Source: Argentina anserina
Taxonomy: Eukaryota; Streptophyta; Magnoliopsida; Rosales; Rosaceae
DNA: 64,000 nucleotides
Direction of reading: 5' to 3'
Assembly: GCF_933775445.1 (NCBI RefSeq)
Contig: NC_065876.1
Location: 27,094,001 to 27,158,000 of the forward strand
The notes under the pieces were generated by a model, which made no database searches, was not told where the DNA came from, and saw only the letters and a list, made by a program, of their open reading frames with translations. Position numbers and translations under genes: made by a program. Within the stretch, counting starts at the first letter, position 1. Each line of letters begins with the position of its first letter. Positions 12,215-24,775 of the stretch are shown piece by piece.

Positions 12215-13480
12215 TCATTGATCTAAGATTAGATCTGATGATGGACCATAAAGACCCAATCCAACCAAACCCACATAGAGGAGGAGCCCAAACCAAATTA
12301 CTAGCAGCTCCAACCATAACCAACATCCAATGTCAGACCCAAAGCTCAAGCCCAAAAAGGAGCCCAGACTCAGCAACAAACCAAAATAAAAGCCCAAAAG
12401 GCCCGAGAAGAAACTAATGAGTCCACTGAGCCCAACTTCATTAGAACGGCAGCACCGCCATGGAAGGATAAGCCGTTGTGACATCAACCTCTATAGTGAC
12501 AAACATCACCGACGTGACCATCCTCACTGCCTGACGAGTTCCAGTTCCAAACCAAAACTAGCTGGACCGCCAACGACTCAGTCAACGAACCTGATACCAA
12601 ATCACAGCACCGTCATCGTTGTCAATAAAAACCCGTCGACACTTGAATCACACCGACCGATAGACGATCGAGAATCAGGCAGCGTCGCCAAATCAAACTG
12701 ATCGTCAATCTCAATGCCATCGACATGGAACGAAAAATCTAATCTGTCGTTATCACCTCCGACAAGCACTCATCGGTAATCATCGACATCGGTATCACCG
12801 ATTCTTCCTGGGGGAGTCACAGTCCCAAACTACAGCCCCGCCCGATTTATGACTGGCAACCTACCACCATCGCCAAAACTGCATTCACCCAAATCACAAA
12901 TGACCGGAGTCCGATTTGAGGAAGTTGGCAAAAGATTGGTGCGTCCTCCCTTCCAATCAAAGCAGCAGCAATTTACAAGATCACGCCGCCATCCACCTTC
13001 AACATGTCAAGACTATCGATGAATCCCTTAATCCCACCAATGACCGAACCAAGAAGTTGCAGTCGCCAATGATCCAGAATTCCACCATCAAACCTTGTAG
13101 TGCACAGCCTCAACTCAGCACCAATGAAATTTGGATTCAAACGAAAACGCCACCAAACCTATCTACATCAATACAATCCAGCCATATGAGATCTGCCCAA
13201 ACGACGAAAATCCTTGGGCAATGAAAAAGGAAGATTTCGATGCAAATGCGAATTGGAAGCAAGACCCGTGTCAAAGGCAAAGTCATCGCCTCATCGGTGA
13301 TCACTTGCGCCACCACCACATATCCGATTTGTAAAAGCCGCGAAGAGACAACACCCGAAAAACATATCACAAGATAAGATAAAGGATTTCATGGGTTCCG
13401 CCATGGATTTGAGAGATTTGGTCACCGTCAAAACCCTAGAAGAGCCTAGGGTGAGAGAGAGCGATACGTTTCTAACCATT
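12215..13480 (-). other. GC-rich cargo of the Mutator-like element
   Basis: This block differs sharply in composition from its AT-rich surroundings. On the minus strand it reads like a leader or early coding part of a gene or LINE, with runs such as TTGGGCTTTTATTTTGG and many CGATG/GATGAC motifs. The longest frames are about 60-100 aa and overlap in several phases, so no reading frame is supported. Its origin is unknown. Confidence 0.3.
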
Positions 13481-14009
13481 TATAATCTTTATTTGAATTG
13501 AATCTCAATAAAAGGAGCTATGTTCTTGTTATAATGTTATTCTTTTAATTGGGAGCTTGACTAAAAATCTGAAATTTGTGCTCATTAAATCAACTTGGCT
13601 CCAATTATCTTTGGCAAATTACTGGATTTTTTTTTTCAATAGCATGGATCTGCTGTGGGATAAGCTTTTTCTCATAAGGATTTGTATTAATATTCAATAG
13701 AAGCTTATCAAATCCATATAATCAAATCCTTCATCCTTTTGTTGTTTGGTCGGGACCTTGCTCAAAAAATCCTCTATTTCCTCTTCAAAGGAAGAACGTT
13801 AACAAACCTTGTTCCTAACTAGCCCTCAACGTTTGGATTTTCCCATTTGTGGGAGATCTATATTATAATTTTTAGAAATTTCAACATTAATCCATATTTC
13901 ACTACTCTCTCCCAGTTAAAGATACTCTAATTTGTTTTGTTAATATAAGTCCATTTTTCCCCAATCCATTATCTCATACTTTTGTTTTACCTAAACTACC
14001 CTCAAAGCA

Positions 14010-14013
<4 letters not shown>

Positions 14014-14053
<40 letters not shown>
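14014..14053. repeat. (CT)n microsatellite
   Basis: About 20 CT units inside the Mutator-like element, followed by a short (CTC)n run at about 14068-14083. Confidence 0.95.
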
Positions 14054-14056
<3 letters not shown>

Positions 14057-14659
14057 TCTGGCAATTCTCCTCCTCCTCCTCCTTTCGCTCTCACTAAATC
14101 GACGCGTCGACGATGGAGGTTTGAAGCCTCGATGGTGGAGGCTCAGCTGCTCGGGGTAGCGGAGGTCCAAAGCCTCAATGACGGAGGCTCGACTGCTCGA
14201 TTTAGAAGCCAAAAGACCTTTGATTTTCCACATGACCTCTGATCTAGCGCACCACGTCCAGTGTTAAGCGGAGCACCTCGCTGGAGATGAAGAATACACC
14301 GAAGACCAGGTCGCTCGGATCGTCAAGCTCGAGGAGGTCGCTGTCATCACTGACTAAGAGCTTTTCTCGATCTATATGTTTTTTCTCTCTCTCTGATTCG
14401 TTTCATATTTGAATTCCTAGGGTTTTAGAGTTTTAGTAGTTAGGGATTGAGGTATTGATCAGATCTGTTATGTATGTGTTTGTATGAAATCTAAGCTGTA
14501 ATGATTTGATATGGGAATGGTTGGAAAGACTGGCACTAGAATGGTGAAGTTTCTGGAGTAGATGAAGTATATTTTTGCAACATAGAGTAGTTTTTGGTTA
14601 CTGGTGTAGTGGCTTTTACAAATGTACGCAGTAGCATTTGGTTGTATCAATAGTAGATT

Positions 14660-15000
14660 ATTTAGGTCTCTGTTAGTATTTTTTCAACGTTGTAATAATA
14701 TCTTTTCAACATATTTCTCAGCAATTCACTAGAGTATCTTTCATTACTTGTGCTAATCGTTTTTTGGGCTGGTGACAGTATATTTTGTTCTACTTAATAA
14801 TATTTTTTGTTTTGCTTGCAGTACATATTGTTTGTTCGTGACAATAGCTTTTTTCTACTTAATAGTATCTTTTATTTCTAGTGACAGTATCTTTTGTTTC
14901 CAATGATAGTATCTTTTGTTCAGCTTTATAATAGATTTTGTTCCGATATCTAGTAACTTTTGTTCTCGCAACAGTAGCTTTTGTAACCTTACCGGAGGTT
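14660..15000 (+). repeat. Degenerate short tandem array
   Basis: A loose unit of the type GACAGTATCTTTTGTT recurs about every 20-35 bases. A related cluster (ACAATAGTTTTTTC, GCAGTAGCTTTATG) lies at 36590-36680 inside the Copia element, so the array may derive from retrotransposon sequence. Confidence 0.5.
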
Positions 15001-15367
15001 GCCGGAAGATCAGCCGGAGACTCTATTAAAGATTAAAAAGTGATGGTTTTGCTTCTTCTTCTTTTAACTCTAGTGGCAGTATATAATTATGTTCGATTTT
15101 AATGTCTTAATTAAAGTTCTTTTATCACAAGATGGGCTTATGTTAGTAAAAATGTTTGGGTGTCCTTATTTAAAAATATGAGTCATGAAATGACCTTATA
15201 TGTAATTGGTCATATTATCATTTGGTTGTTAAAGAAAACAAGAAAATAATAATCAATTATTATTGAGTTAACCATAATTAGAGTGGTTAAGTTAAATTGA
15301 CACATGTCATTCATGTAGGTGAGTGGGGAATGAAAGTGGAAAGTTAAGGATAAGGAGCAAATTTGCT

Positions 15368-17937
15368 TCCATTGTTCAATTCAACTAAAAAACAACATAT
15401 GTTCAATTAATTTGTTAGGCTATTGTGTAATGTATCAAACGGATGAATTAACAAAAACACGCCTCTCATATGTATCCTCGTTGTACATGTGAAGAGACAG
15501 ATAAATACAACCAGTGCATGCGACTAAAATTACAACAACATCATGTAAAGAAGCATATTTTCTCATAGATCTATACTACCATGCCAAGAAACTCTTATCT
15601 ATTGGTAAAATGAGTTCGAACCGGAATCTTAATATATATCAAAAAAATCGATACATCTTTCATTGCTCATGACGAATTGAACATCCTCGTTAAATAATGT
15701 AGTCTAATTGAGTAAAAATTAATTAACATACCAAGAGTCAATGGTTTTTGAAATTACAATTAACAGCACTAGCTATAACAATGGTAATTACCAAATTAAT
15801 AAGTAGAAGTCAAATGACTCAAATCAAAACTTTGAGTATCTTAACAAAAGACAATACTAATTAAATATGAGTAACCAATTAAAAACATATACAGTAAAAA
15901 TAAATCAATAACATTAAAAAATACACTATGTAGACTATATACCATGTATATATAATAATTTCAAATGTAAATGAATAACTTCATTGGCCTAGAAAATTAT
16001 ACGTTAAGTCACGCTGAACAAGTTCCAACACAAACTCATTATCAATTATCACTAAAGTTATATGCAAGACTCTGCTACGGGGTCTCTCCAGTGGCCGCTT
16101 TTCGCCAAAATCTCACAATGACCGGCAACGGTGAACCTTCAACTAAATAGAGAAAGCACTCTCTTGTCTCTTTTAATGGCAAGTATGATTTAGGCATACT
16201 GGACGTGCCTAATTTTCCTCCGTTTTTTTTTTCTTGTGCTTTAAAATATATCTCATTTGGGGGATAGATTGGCTTTTGATGAGTCCGATTTGAAGGCTGG
16301 CAGCGCTGATCGGACTACGATTCTGATGGACGGTGGCAGACTGCTCGATCAAGGGGCATTGCTGTTGGGGAATCTTGCTTTCATTGGTATTTGTCCTATT
16401 GAAGTTTTGTGGTTGAGGGGATTCCTACTCTTAGGTTCTCAAGCCGACGGTGGTGGCTCTTTTTGAGTTTCAGCCCAAATCTAGTTGGCTGGGATGACAG
16501 GTTCTGAGACTAGTGGTGGTGTCCCCTCTTTTGGTTTGCAACTCATTACAAACTGATCAGCTCGCATATAGCAAGACAAAATATAAATTAAAATAACCTT
16601 TTCTCGAAAGGCGCTTGACATCTATACCCTCTCTTGTTGAAAGCACACAATTATGTGATGAGCAAATTCACAGAAGTAACTCAAAAGACCAATGAGATTA
16701 TTCCTCGGCCTTGATCAACTCTGTAACACCGCCACATAAACCCCACCTTGCTGCACCCACAAGAGGACTTGCCAAACCACACCACAACCTCGCGTAGCCT
16801 AGGAAGCCAAAAGAAACCCTAATAGGGTGCTGCTACACTCAATGGGGACCAACCAGAAGGGTGGTGTCGCTAGTATACTCGAAAACTTAAGAGATGCAGA
16901 GGTTTCGCTCTTTGTAAGCACGTGAATGTGTTAGGATAAGATATACTGGCTAGCAACCTGATTGGCGCCAATTGTGTGCAAATTAAAAAGGATTGTCAAG
17001 TTCTTGTCAATCTCTTATTCTCATAATCTCACGTCTCAGTTTAAATTTTTTTATTTTTTTATTTTTCTTATATATATATACATACTATTATATCCCTCTT
17101 GTTTGCCCTATCAATTTTAGCAAACACATGGGTATATTTGACAATTCACTTTTTTGTGAAATTTTTGAGTGTTGTTTATATCATCAAAAATATATAATTA
17201 AAAGAAAACAATAAGAAGAAATTAACGGGGTATGCTAAAACATTACGAAAGTTCAATTGCATGTAGCTTTAGTTTAAAAAACTACGATGTTAAGGGAGCT
17301 AAAAAACTTCTCTTAAACTCTCAAAGCACGAAACACAAACAAAAAATATACAGATCGGATTTATACTAAAGTTTCAAAGTTCAAACGATTTATACTAAAG
17401 ATTTATCGCAGTTAAACTTAATTAGATTGAATGGTGTTGTGCATGCACTTAACTCAGGTAGAGAAGGGCCGGGGATCGGATGCATGTCAACGAAAATAAG
17501 TCAATCTCGTTATGCCCTCGACCTTGTGCCCACATAAATGAGCTGAAGATCTTAGTCTGAAATGGAGTCATAAGGGACTGGTCGAACTGTACGTTAGCTC
17601 TTGTTGTAGTAGACAATAGACCAAGAGGGAGGCATAATAAGCTGAAAATGGAGGGAAAATGAAGTGAGCTCGATACCACCTTCGCCTCTGTATCAATTAC
17701 TCTAAATGACCCTTTTGGGATGGGGAAGGTTCAGCTGTCGAGTGTTTGTTCCTACATGTTTTGGATATTGGAAATACTTTGTGGCAGGGCTCACGTGCAT
17801 GAGTGGTTAATCTAGTTTCGTGGTTCATACAATCATACTTCATACCACAATCGCATGCATTAGCAGGTATATACTGGTTTTTCTTTGAGTACGTAGTCTA
17901 TGTTTGAGTGGACATGCTCGTCCAAGAGAGATTTGCT
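15368..17937. other. Intergenic region without a recognised gene
   Basis: AT-rich apart from GC-richer blocks at about 16080-16540 and 16700-16930. The frame at 16257-16466 and the minus-strand frame at 17449-17679 have no family signature; the GC-rich blocks may be old retrotransposon pieces. Nothing else is supported. Confidence 0.35.
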
Positions 17938-18592
17938 TAGGGGTGGGCATAAACCGAATTAAATTAGAAAAATCGATTGAACCGAACTGAAAATATGGTC
18001 CGGATAATCGAACCGACTAGCTATAGTTTAGAAAATGAAAAAAATGAACTGAAACCGGTTTAAACGGTTTGAAAATGGTTTACGTGATCAAACCAACTGA
18101 TTTAAAACCGAACTGACCGAATTTAATTTAATGATTTTAAAAATAATAAAAAATTGGTATTAGTACAAAAAATAACAAAAAATAACTAGAATGTTGTCTA
18201 GCGCAGTTAGTAAAACGCATGGTTGTTATATTCTAGGTCAGGAGTTTGAATTCCAACATTAACATTTTAATGTTTTATTGAATATATCTATCAAAATGAG
18301 AATAAATATAATCTTTACATGGTTATTAATGAGAAATGCATGTGATGTAGTGATTTGTGGCATCATCTTTGGGTAGGAGTTCGAGTTTCACCTTTTAAAA
18401 AATTAAAAAAAATTACATATGAGGTGTGAACCGAAACCGAATTAAAATCGAACTGAATTTCAATAAAACCGATTATTTCAGTTCAAATTAATTTAATTCG
18501 GTGAATTATTTGAGTTTCTAGAAAACCGATCAAAATAATTCGATTTTAATTTGAACCAAAAACCAAACTGAAACGAAATATGTCCAGCTCTA
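17938..18592. mobile_element. Non-autonomous hAT element (MITE)
   Basis: The left end TAGGGGTGGGCAT pairs with the reverse complement of the right end, TAGAGCTGGACAT. The 8-bp flanks GATTTGCT (17930-17937) and GATTTGCG (18593-18600) agree at 7 of 8, the target-site size of the hAT superfamily. The 655-bp interior has no coding frame. It is made of AACCGAAC/CGGTTT motifs near both ends and two tRNA-like B-box segments (about 18235-18255 and 18370-18385) in the middle. Confidence 0.85.
18195..18390 (+). mobile_element. Two tRNA-like (SINE-type) segments nested in the hAT MITE
   Basis: TAGCGCAGTTAGTAAAACGC followed by GGTCAGGAGTTTGAATTCC resembles the A and B boxes of a tRNA-derived SINE. A second stretch, GTAGTGATTTGTGGC followed by GGTAGGAGTTCGAGTTTCACC, shows the same arrangement. 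Both are degenerate and no SINE ends were seen. Confidence 0.4.
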
Positions 18593-21148
18593 GATTTGCG
18601 AGCTGCCTCTACACCAATTCTTCTTCGGGAATATGCTTCATTTTAAATGTTATCAATATATAAATGACTTATAGGCGGTTCTCTAGCATATTTTACTTGC
18701 TAGTGATTAAGCAAAGATCGAGTTAGGCTGCTAAGAATGCATTGCATTATGTTGCTCACGAATAATAATATATACCATAATCTCAGTTTGCATACATCGA
18801 TTCGAGATGTGGGTATCGGATACCTGCAAGGCTGCAACAACTGTACTACTCATTGTTCGTCTGCCAGCTAGGGCAGTATAGATGGACCATTAGATCATCA
18901 TTGAGTTGCTACTTTGAATAGACAAATTATTAAGTGGAGGAGATGCCCATTGCCTATTCTACTTGGATAATCAAAACCAAAAGAGAATTTAAAGGTGAGT
19001 AAACAATGATGTTATATTAGTCAGGAAAAAGAAAACAAAAACCCAGTGATTTGCTGACCAGAGCACTACCTAGGTTAATGAGTTTTCGTTCAGAAAGCAA
19101 GCTTAACCTTTCTCCTGTATAGTTCTGTTAAAGCTAATTAAGGACCACTAATCTTAATTGGTGTTTGGAACCTTGACAAAGTTGGCTATATAGCATGTAT
19201 ATTATTCTGCGTCATGATACTTGGCTGCTTATGGTCAAAGAACAGCTAATTTCTATCAGGATTAGATATATTTCAGCCATATATACTATTCAACTGCGTC
19301 TAAGTTTCTAAATGCTAATGAGATATTCGTCATATTCCCACATGACTCCATGTTCTTAATTATCTAATCAATCATATAAGCTGTTATTTACAAAGCTAGC
19401 TATAACATCCAAACAAACAAGAAGGGAGCTTGTGAGAGAAACAACAATGTTAATGAGAGAGGAATCAGAGGATTACATGAAAACGAATTGATAATATATC
19501 ATGTGCAGAATATACATATTGCAATTGCTAGCTATGGGCGGCAATCGTGGAAATCAGAATCTAGATCAGCATGTGTAATAATTTATGTTGTCCGTCTGCA
19601 TTTCGAATCTGCAGACTGCAATCCCAGTCCATGGTCATTGGTTAATAATCAATCAACAAAATTAGCTAAAAGTTCGACTGGCTCCAAATTGAAGTAGTAT
19701 TATATATACTAATGAAAGACATTATCTTGTGGTAAGCTTCATAAATCATAACCGTGCGGGTCTCTTTGAAGGAGTTGCATCAATGTTCATTTTCCACGTA
19801 GATTGGTTTATAGTGTTTAACTGTTTGATTAGCAGAGCTTTTAGGAATACTCTACAATACCACGTGTATACAATACATTCATTTATAAATTGGACAAGAA
19901 ATTTGTTTTCGTTATAGTACATATTGTTTGGGTAACTTAGTGTTACCGCTGTAATTACATCACATGCATACAACAATTTTACAAATATATGAAGAAATTG
20001 TTGTTGATATAGTAAATTTGTTTTTTTTGTCTGGGTATAGTAAATTTGTTTGATTATTTGTAAACATATAAAACACATGTTGTAATTTTGTTGTCAATAT
20101 TATAAATATAGTTCAAAAAAATTACAGTTAGTTGTAAACTAATGTATAATATTTATCAAGGTATCATAGACAACCCCAAATTTTGTAGAGTGGATTTGCT
20201 GGTCTTGATCAAAATGCAATTTTTTATTGAAACCTTCTCTCAGTTCAATAGAAAAATTAAAGTATTCACTAAATTCAAGCTTCACTTTATCAATTTTTTT
20301 ATGTCAAACATTTGCTAAATCAAATTTACCGTTATGATTTATATATATATAAATATAAATTGACCGCTATGAGCTTATGATATAATTTGTTTGTATTATG
20401 TTTTTAAAAATAAAAACATTTAGACCTATGTAATATATAAAATTCTAATCCTAAGATAGGTATTGAGTTGAACCCTTAAAACCTTTTTTTCTTTTTTGAC
20501 ACTACACGACTTCCTTTAAAACCTTAACACATGTACGTTGAACTCTAGCTTATATAAATTTGTACCCATATCAGTATGAATGTGTGCGTTCAAACTCTTT
20601 TTATTTCTATACATTTGATAGTGTGAATACAAAAATAGTATCCGTTTAAAAGTTTTGTTAATCAATGTATACAAATATCATTTGCTTAATCGATTGTATC
20701 AAACAAACATACGACTGATTATAAGACTACTAAGTTTCACAATTACTGTTCATTTATTTGATGTAATCGACTTAGTAAACAATTTTTGTTTTAATTTATA
20801 TTTTACATAAATGATCTGAATAACATTATGAAATCACACTACTAAAAGTATATAAATAAGAGAGTATCGAAGTAAGCATTTTCTTATATAGACGTTGCAA
20901 ATGAGTTGTGGAAATTTCGATGATGGTGGTACAACCCGGCCATGAATTCTTAGTACACACGCGCGCACAATATTAATGATCGAACCAGAAGGAGTCATTA
21001 TCTTTCCTTCTTTGCCAGCGTTTTAGCCAAGGGACGAGGAGATAGAAGACAGCTAGGGTTCTACTCCAGGGATCGACTGGCACTTCCACTCCCCTCCACA
21101 TGGGCATCACTACTCTTTCCAAAACCATTAGCTGGATTTCCATTCATG

Positions 21149-21200
<52 letters not shown>

Positions 21201-22416
21201 GGCTATATGTTTAAAGCTTACTTCCCTCGATCTAAAGTATATAGTGCAGATCAGTCCCAGCTTCATCTCCTCATCACCAATATCTCACTATTCTCTGCTT
21301 TTCTCTGGGTGTGTCTTAGTGGTGGAGGGAGAAACAAATGTGTCCGCGGCACAAGATCAGGTTTTCTTAGAATGCTGAAGGAGAAGGCGTGAAATACTCT
21401 TAGATAATTGGGATTTTGATTGTATAATGGGTAGAGTACACAAGAAGCTATATTATTATGCTGGGTTATAACTATTTACAAGGGTAAAATCACATAGTTA
21501 ATACAACTTTAGGTAAAATTCTTAATCTTGTGGGGGCACAATTGAGTCAAAACAGACCAAACTCATAAACTCAGTGAGGGCACAGACCATCACTCGTCCT
21601 ATATTGGCTCCGCCAACAGTGTCTATTAAGTACGTCTTCCACTAACGGCAGTGCTCAACTGCTCATGCATGCATGTCACACACATATATATATATAGCTT
21701 TTATATTTCCTACTACATAAAGAAAACCAGCTCCTTTAGCTATTTTTCGAGTATCGATCTTTACCGACTTCTGAGAAGATTCATGATCAAATATGATTCA
21801 AAATATATCAGGTATATAGCTCGATCTGGTGGCCTGGTTCAGAATTCCAACATTTTGCGGGTCGTGCATTAACTATATCTCATTTCTGGACACATCTCAG
21901 ATTAGCTGCCTTGTTAATTACCATTGTGATATTTCTTTTGTGAACAAGAGAGGACGTACTGTGAGCAATTTGTATAATCAAATCAAATATGGGAGTTAGA
22001 GACAAGTTAACTTACTGTATAAGTGACTGACATTATTTGCAGATGAACAACAACAAAGGGCCCAACTGAACTTTTATCAGGGGAATTGAAGCCTCTGATA
22101 ATGGAGTAAAAATTTGCCAGATTTTGTTTGGTCATTTAATTTCGAATTCAGATTTACAGGCAGAACCTGCCAATAAATGCTTAATTAGTTTTCAATCGCT
22201 CACAGTACGTACTTAGCGATCAAAATTGAAAGCATACTATACCAGCACGGTCCAACGTAGCCCAGCCATCAGCCATGTCACCGGTATAGCAACGGCTGCA
22301 ACGGGCAAACAGGAAAATAGTTAATTACAAGAAATTTAGTGGGAGCTAAATCATCCTTGGAGTTTGTGTCGAGTCTAATACGTCTTTTATAAGGTTTAGG
22401 TAGTAGGAAATATCGA
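18593..22416. other. AT-rich intergenic region
   Basis: No gene recognised. About 21000-21400 is less AT-rich and looks like the leader or first exon of an unidentified transcript: a pyrimidine-rich stretch, then a CT microsatellite, then an open but unconserved frame. Its apparent coding potential comes mostly from the microsatellite, so I do not call a gene. Confidence 0.4.
21151..21197. repeat. (CT)n microsatellite
   Basis: About 23 CT units; they create an artificial Leu-Ser repeat in an overlapping frame. Confidence 0.95.
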
Positions 22417-22501
22417 GGGGCGGTGGCGCAGTTGGCTAGCGCGTAGGTCTCATAGCTTCTGAGTTATCCTGAGGTCGAGAGTTCGAGCCTCTCTCGCCCC
22501 A
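22417..22501 (+). tRNA. trnM-CAU: Elongator tRNA-Met (CAT) with an 11-nt intron
   Basis: The acceptor stem GGGGCGG (22417-22423) pairs with TCGCCCC before discriminator A22501. The D arm is GCGC..GCGC, the T arm GAGAG-TTCGAGC-CTCTC. The anticodon CAT is at 22451-22453. After CATA an 11-base insert (22455-22465) interrupts the anticodon loop, as expected of plant nuclear elongator tRNA-Met genes, which are among the few plant tRNAs with introns. The A box (TGGCGCAGTTGG) and B box (AGTTCGAGCCT) are intact, so the gene should be transcribed by RNA polymerase III. Confidence 0.97.
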
Positions 22502-22505
22502 AACG

Positions 22506-22510
22506 TTTTT
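22506..22510 (+). terminator. RNA polymerase III terminator of tRNA-Met
   Basis: A TTTTT run begins five bases after the discriminator base of the tRNA. Confidence 0.85.
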
Positions 22511-22773
22511 ATTTGTTCAGCATGTACAGCTTAATCTGGCCAATTTTATCGACAAGGGTGTGTGAGAACTGAGAAGTTGACATGGAAGAAGCTTTCGTGT
22601 ATAAATTTCTTGTTATTCTAAACAATGTTATGTTTCGCAATTTCACTGTAAGTATGACATGCCTGGCTCATAATCTCACAAATCTCACTGGTTTGTCACT
22701 GATGGTGAAATCATACATGTAAACAATGATGTGGTAAGTAAAACAATATTGGCAAATCCCTTATTTGCACAAA

Positions 22774-23355
22774 GAGTAAAAACCTAAAATGTTACCTAGA
22801 CTTTTGTCAAAGGTACATTTTGGTACATACGATTTTTTGTTAATCAAAATAATATTTGAACTATTGCTCTGTTATCAAATATGGTATCTTTGTTAGTTTT
22901 TCTGTTAAATTGATGATGTGACATGTATTTTTTTCTCAATAAGTAATTGGCAAAACAATAATTTAAAAATTATTGTTTGTTATTATTTCTTAAGAAAATA
23001 TATATATTAAAACTTGTATTATAAGAGTTAGTTTTCATCTCATTAAATTTGCAAATAATATGTATGTGTGATTTATCTTAATCAATGACCATGTATAATT
23101 TGATGGAAATTTGTGAGAATTTTAGAGAAAAAATAAAAGAAATTAGGGAGGAAGAAAATATATATTATTTTTGTGTATATGTCATTTTGCCCTTCTAAAT
23201 ACATGTCACATCATCAATTTAATGAATAAATTAATAGAGGTACTATATTTGATATTATAAATACATGTCACATCATCAATTTAACAGAAAAAATAATGAA
23301 TGTACTATATTTGGTAACTGTGTAATAGTTCAGATACAATTTTGAGTTTTTACTC
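22774..23355. mobile_element. Long-inverted-repeat MITE (Mutator-type)
   Basis: The left arm starts GAGTAAAAACCTAAAATG; the reverse complement of the right end reads GAGTAAAAACTCAAAATTG. Further in, both arms share GAACTATT, CAAATATRGTA and TTCTGTTAAATTGATGATGTG. The 9-bp flanks TTGCACAAA and TCGAACAAA agree at 7 of 9, which suits a Mutator-type target site. An extra copy of the inner segment (CACATCATCAATTTAA) lies at about 23205-23225. No coding frame is present. Confidence 0.75.
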
Positions 23356-23714
23356 TCGAACAAAACACATTTAAAGATGTTTTAGCCCAAGTCCAAATGA
23401 AGTCAAGGTCAATTCCAAGATCTATCTTGTGGTAGAACATGTAATTCATCATGCATTTCATATTTTTAACAGATGATGAGAATATATTATATCTTATCAT
23501 TTATCAAACTTGTACTTACTGAGTTGGATTTCTTGTTGCAACTCTTAAAGAACAGTTGTCTGCCTAAGACAGGATAAGTAACACAGTTACCATCAAGTGT
23601 TGTCATACAAACTTGTAACTGTGTGAGCTTACTTAGTGGAAAGTTTTGTCTCTCATAAGTTAGATGCAAGCAGTTTTTTCTCCTTGAATTCAGATTTCTG
23701 CAAGTAAAAAAAAG

Positions 23715-24697
23715 GATTAAATATTTGTGACACCATATATTTTAAGTGTAAAAATAATTTTATCATTCTACTTTCAAATTTAATCTGTATATCATTTAAT
23801 TATTATTTTTTAACAGTTTTGTCCATTCCGTTAGTTGACCATCAAAAAAATTCCGTTAAGCCGTTAAAATGTCTAGAATACCCCCAATTCAGATTTTTTT
23901 TCTTTTCTTATGCCTTTTTTATTTTTATTTTGGTTTTTCTTTTTGTTTTACTTGTTTTTAAATTTAATTCATCATATGTGCTATCAAATATATATAATTA
24001 TAATCAACACAAATTATCAAATTAATTGTAAACATCTTATAATCAATTGGATAATGCCTAAAATGACATGTGAGTGTTAGTACTCAAATCCAGTTAGAAA
24101 CTTCATTTATATTATGATGCTCTACAAATATTTTTTGATTATTTTCTACAATGCTAAGACAAGAAAGACTTCTACTATCATAACCATACTTTGATGCAAA
24201 AATAGTTTCAAATTATTTATTTCCAACTTGATGTTAAGCAATTGTCATTAATTCTCCTCTTACTGCACAAACAAATTAACAAAATTTCCAACAATGGATT
24301 TGGATTTCCAAAAAAGGTTAAAAAGTAATGCAAATTAACAAAATTACAGATAACTTAATAGGGAGCAAGTCATTCTCTTGTTTACAATTAATTTGATAAT
24401 TTGTGTTGATTACAATTATATATATTTAATAGCACATTTGATGAATTAAATTTAAAACAAGTAAAACAAAAAGAAAAACCAAAATAAAAAATAAAAAAGG
24501 CATAAAAAAAGAAAAAAAATCTGAATTGGGGGTATTCTAGACATTTTAACGGCTTAACGGAATTTTTTTGATGGTAAACTAACGGAATAGACAAAACTGT
24601 TAAAAATAAGAGTTAAACGATATGCAGATTAAATTTAAAAGTAGAAGGACAAAACTGTTTTTACACCTAAATCATACAGTGTCACAAGTATTTAATC
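23715..24697. mobile_element. Foldback/MITE element with 320-bp inverted arms
   Basis: 23715-24033 and 24380-24697 are long inverted copies (GATTAAATATTTGTGACAC at one end, GATTAAATACTTGTGACAC at the other) with only scattered differences, separated by a 346-bp unique spacer. The two arms encode the same 68-residue open frame in opposite directions, a by-product of the repeat and not a gene pair. A-rich flanks prevent a clear target-site duplication. The size and arm length suit a Mutator-like MITE. Confidence 0.85.
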
Positions 24698-24775
24698 ATT
24701 AAAAAAAACATCTCTATTTTATTTACTTTCTTGCATAGCATCTTACTTTGCTATCGTTAAAGAACAACTTTTAAG

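Larger units (their letters stand above)
11740..15367. mobile_element. Mutator-like element with long terminal inverted repeats
   Basis: The left end (about 11740-11870) and the reverse complement of the right end (about 15225-15367) align over roughly 130-140 bases. Both start AGCAAATTTRCTCC; shared inner blocks include CTCACTTTCAT or CCACTTTCAT, TAACCACTC and TAGTTAACTCAATA or TGGTTAACTCAATA. The flanks TTAATTGCTTA and TCCATTGTTCA agree at 7 of 11 positions, a weak target-site duplication of the length Mutator-like elements make. The interior carries no recognisable MULE transposase. It holds a GC-richer block at 12200-13480, a CT microsatellite, a further GC-rich block at 14055-14350 and a degenerate array of AGTATCTTTTGT-like units at 14660-15000. 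It may be a Pack-MULE carrying captured DNA or a nest of other elements. Confidence 0.6.

Noticed and set aside
21100..21378. 92-aa frame with a Leu-Ser repeat
   Set aside because: The repeat is the translation of a CT microsatellite and the rest is not conserved-looking.
23819..24594. Pair of nearly identical 68-aa frames on opposite strands
   Set aside because: They are the two arms of one inverted-repeat MITE, not a gene family.
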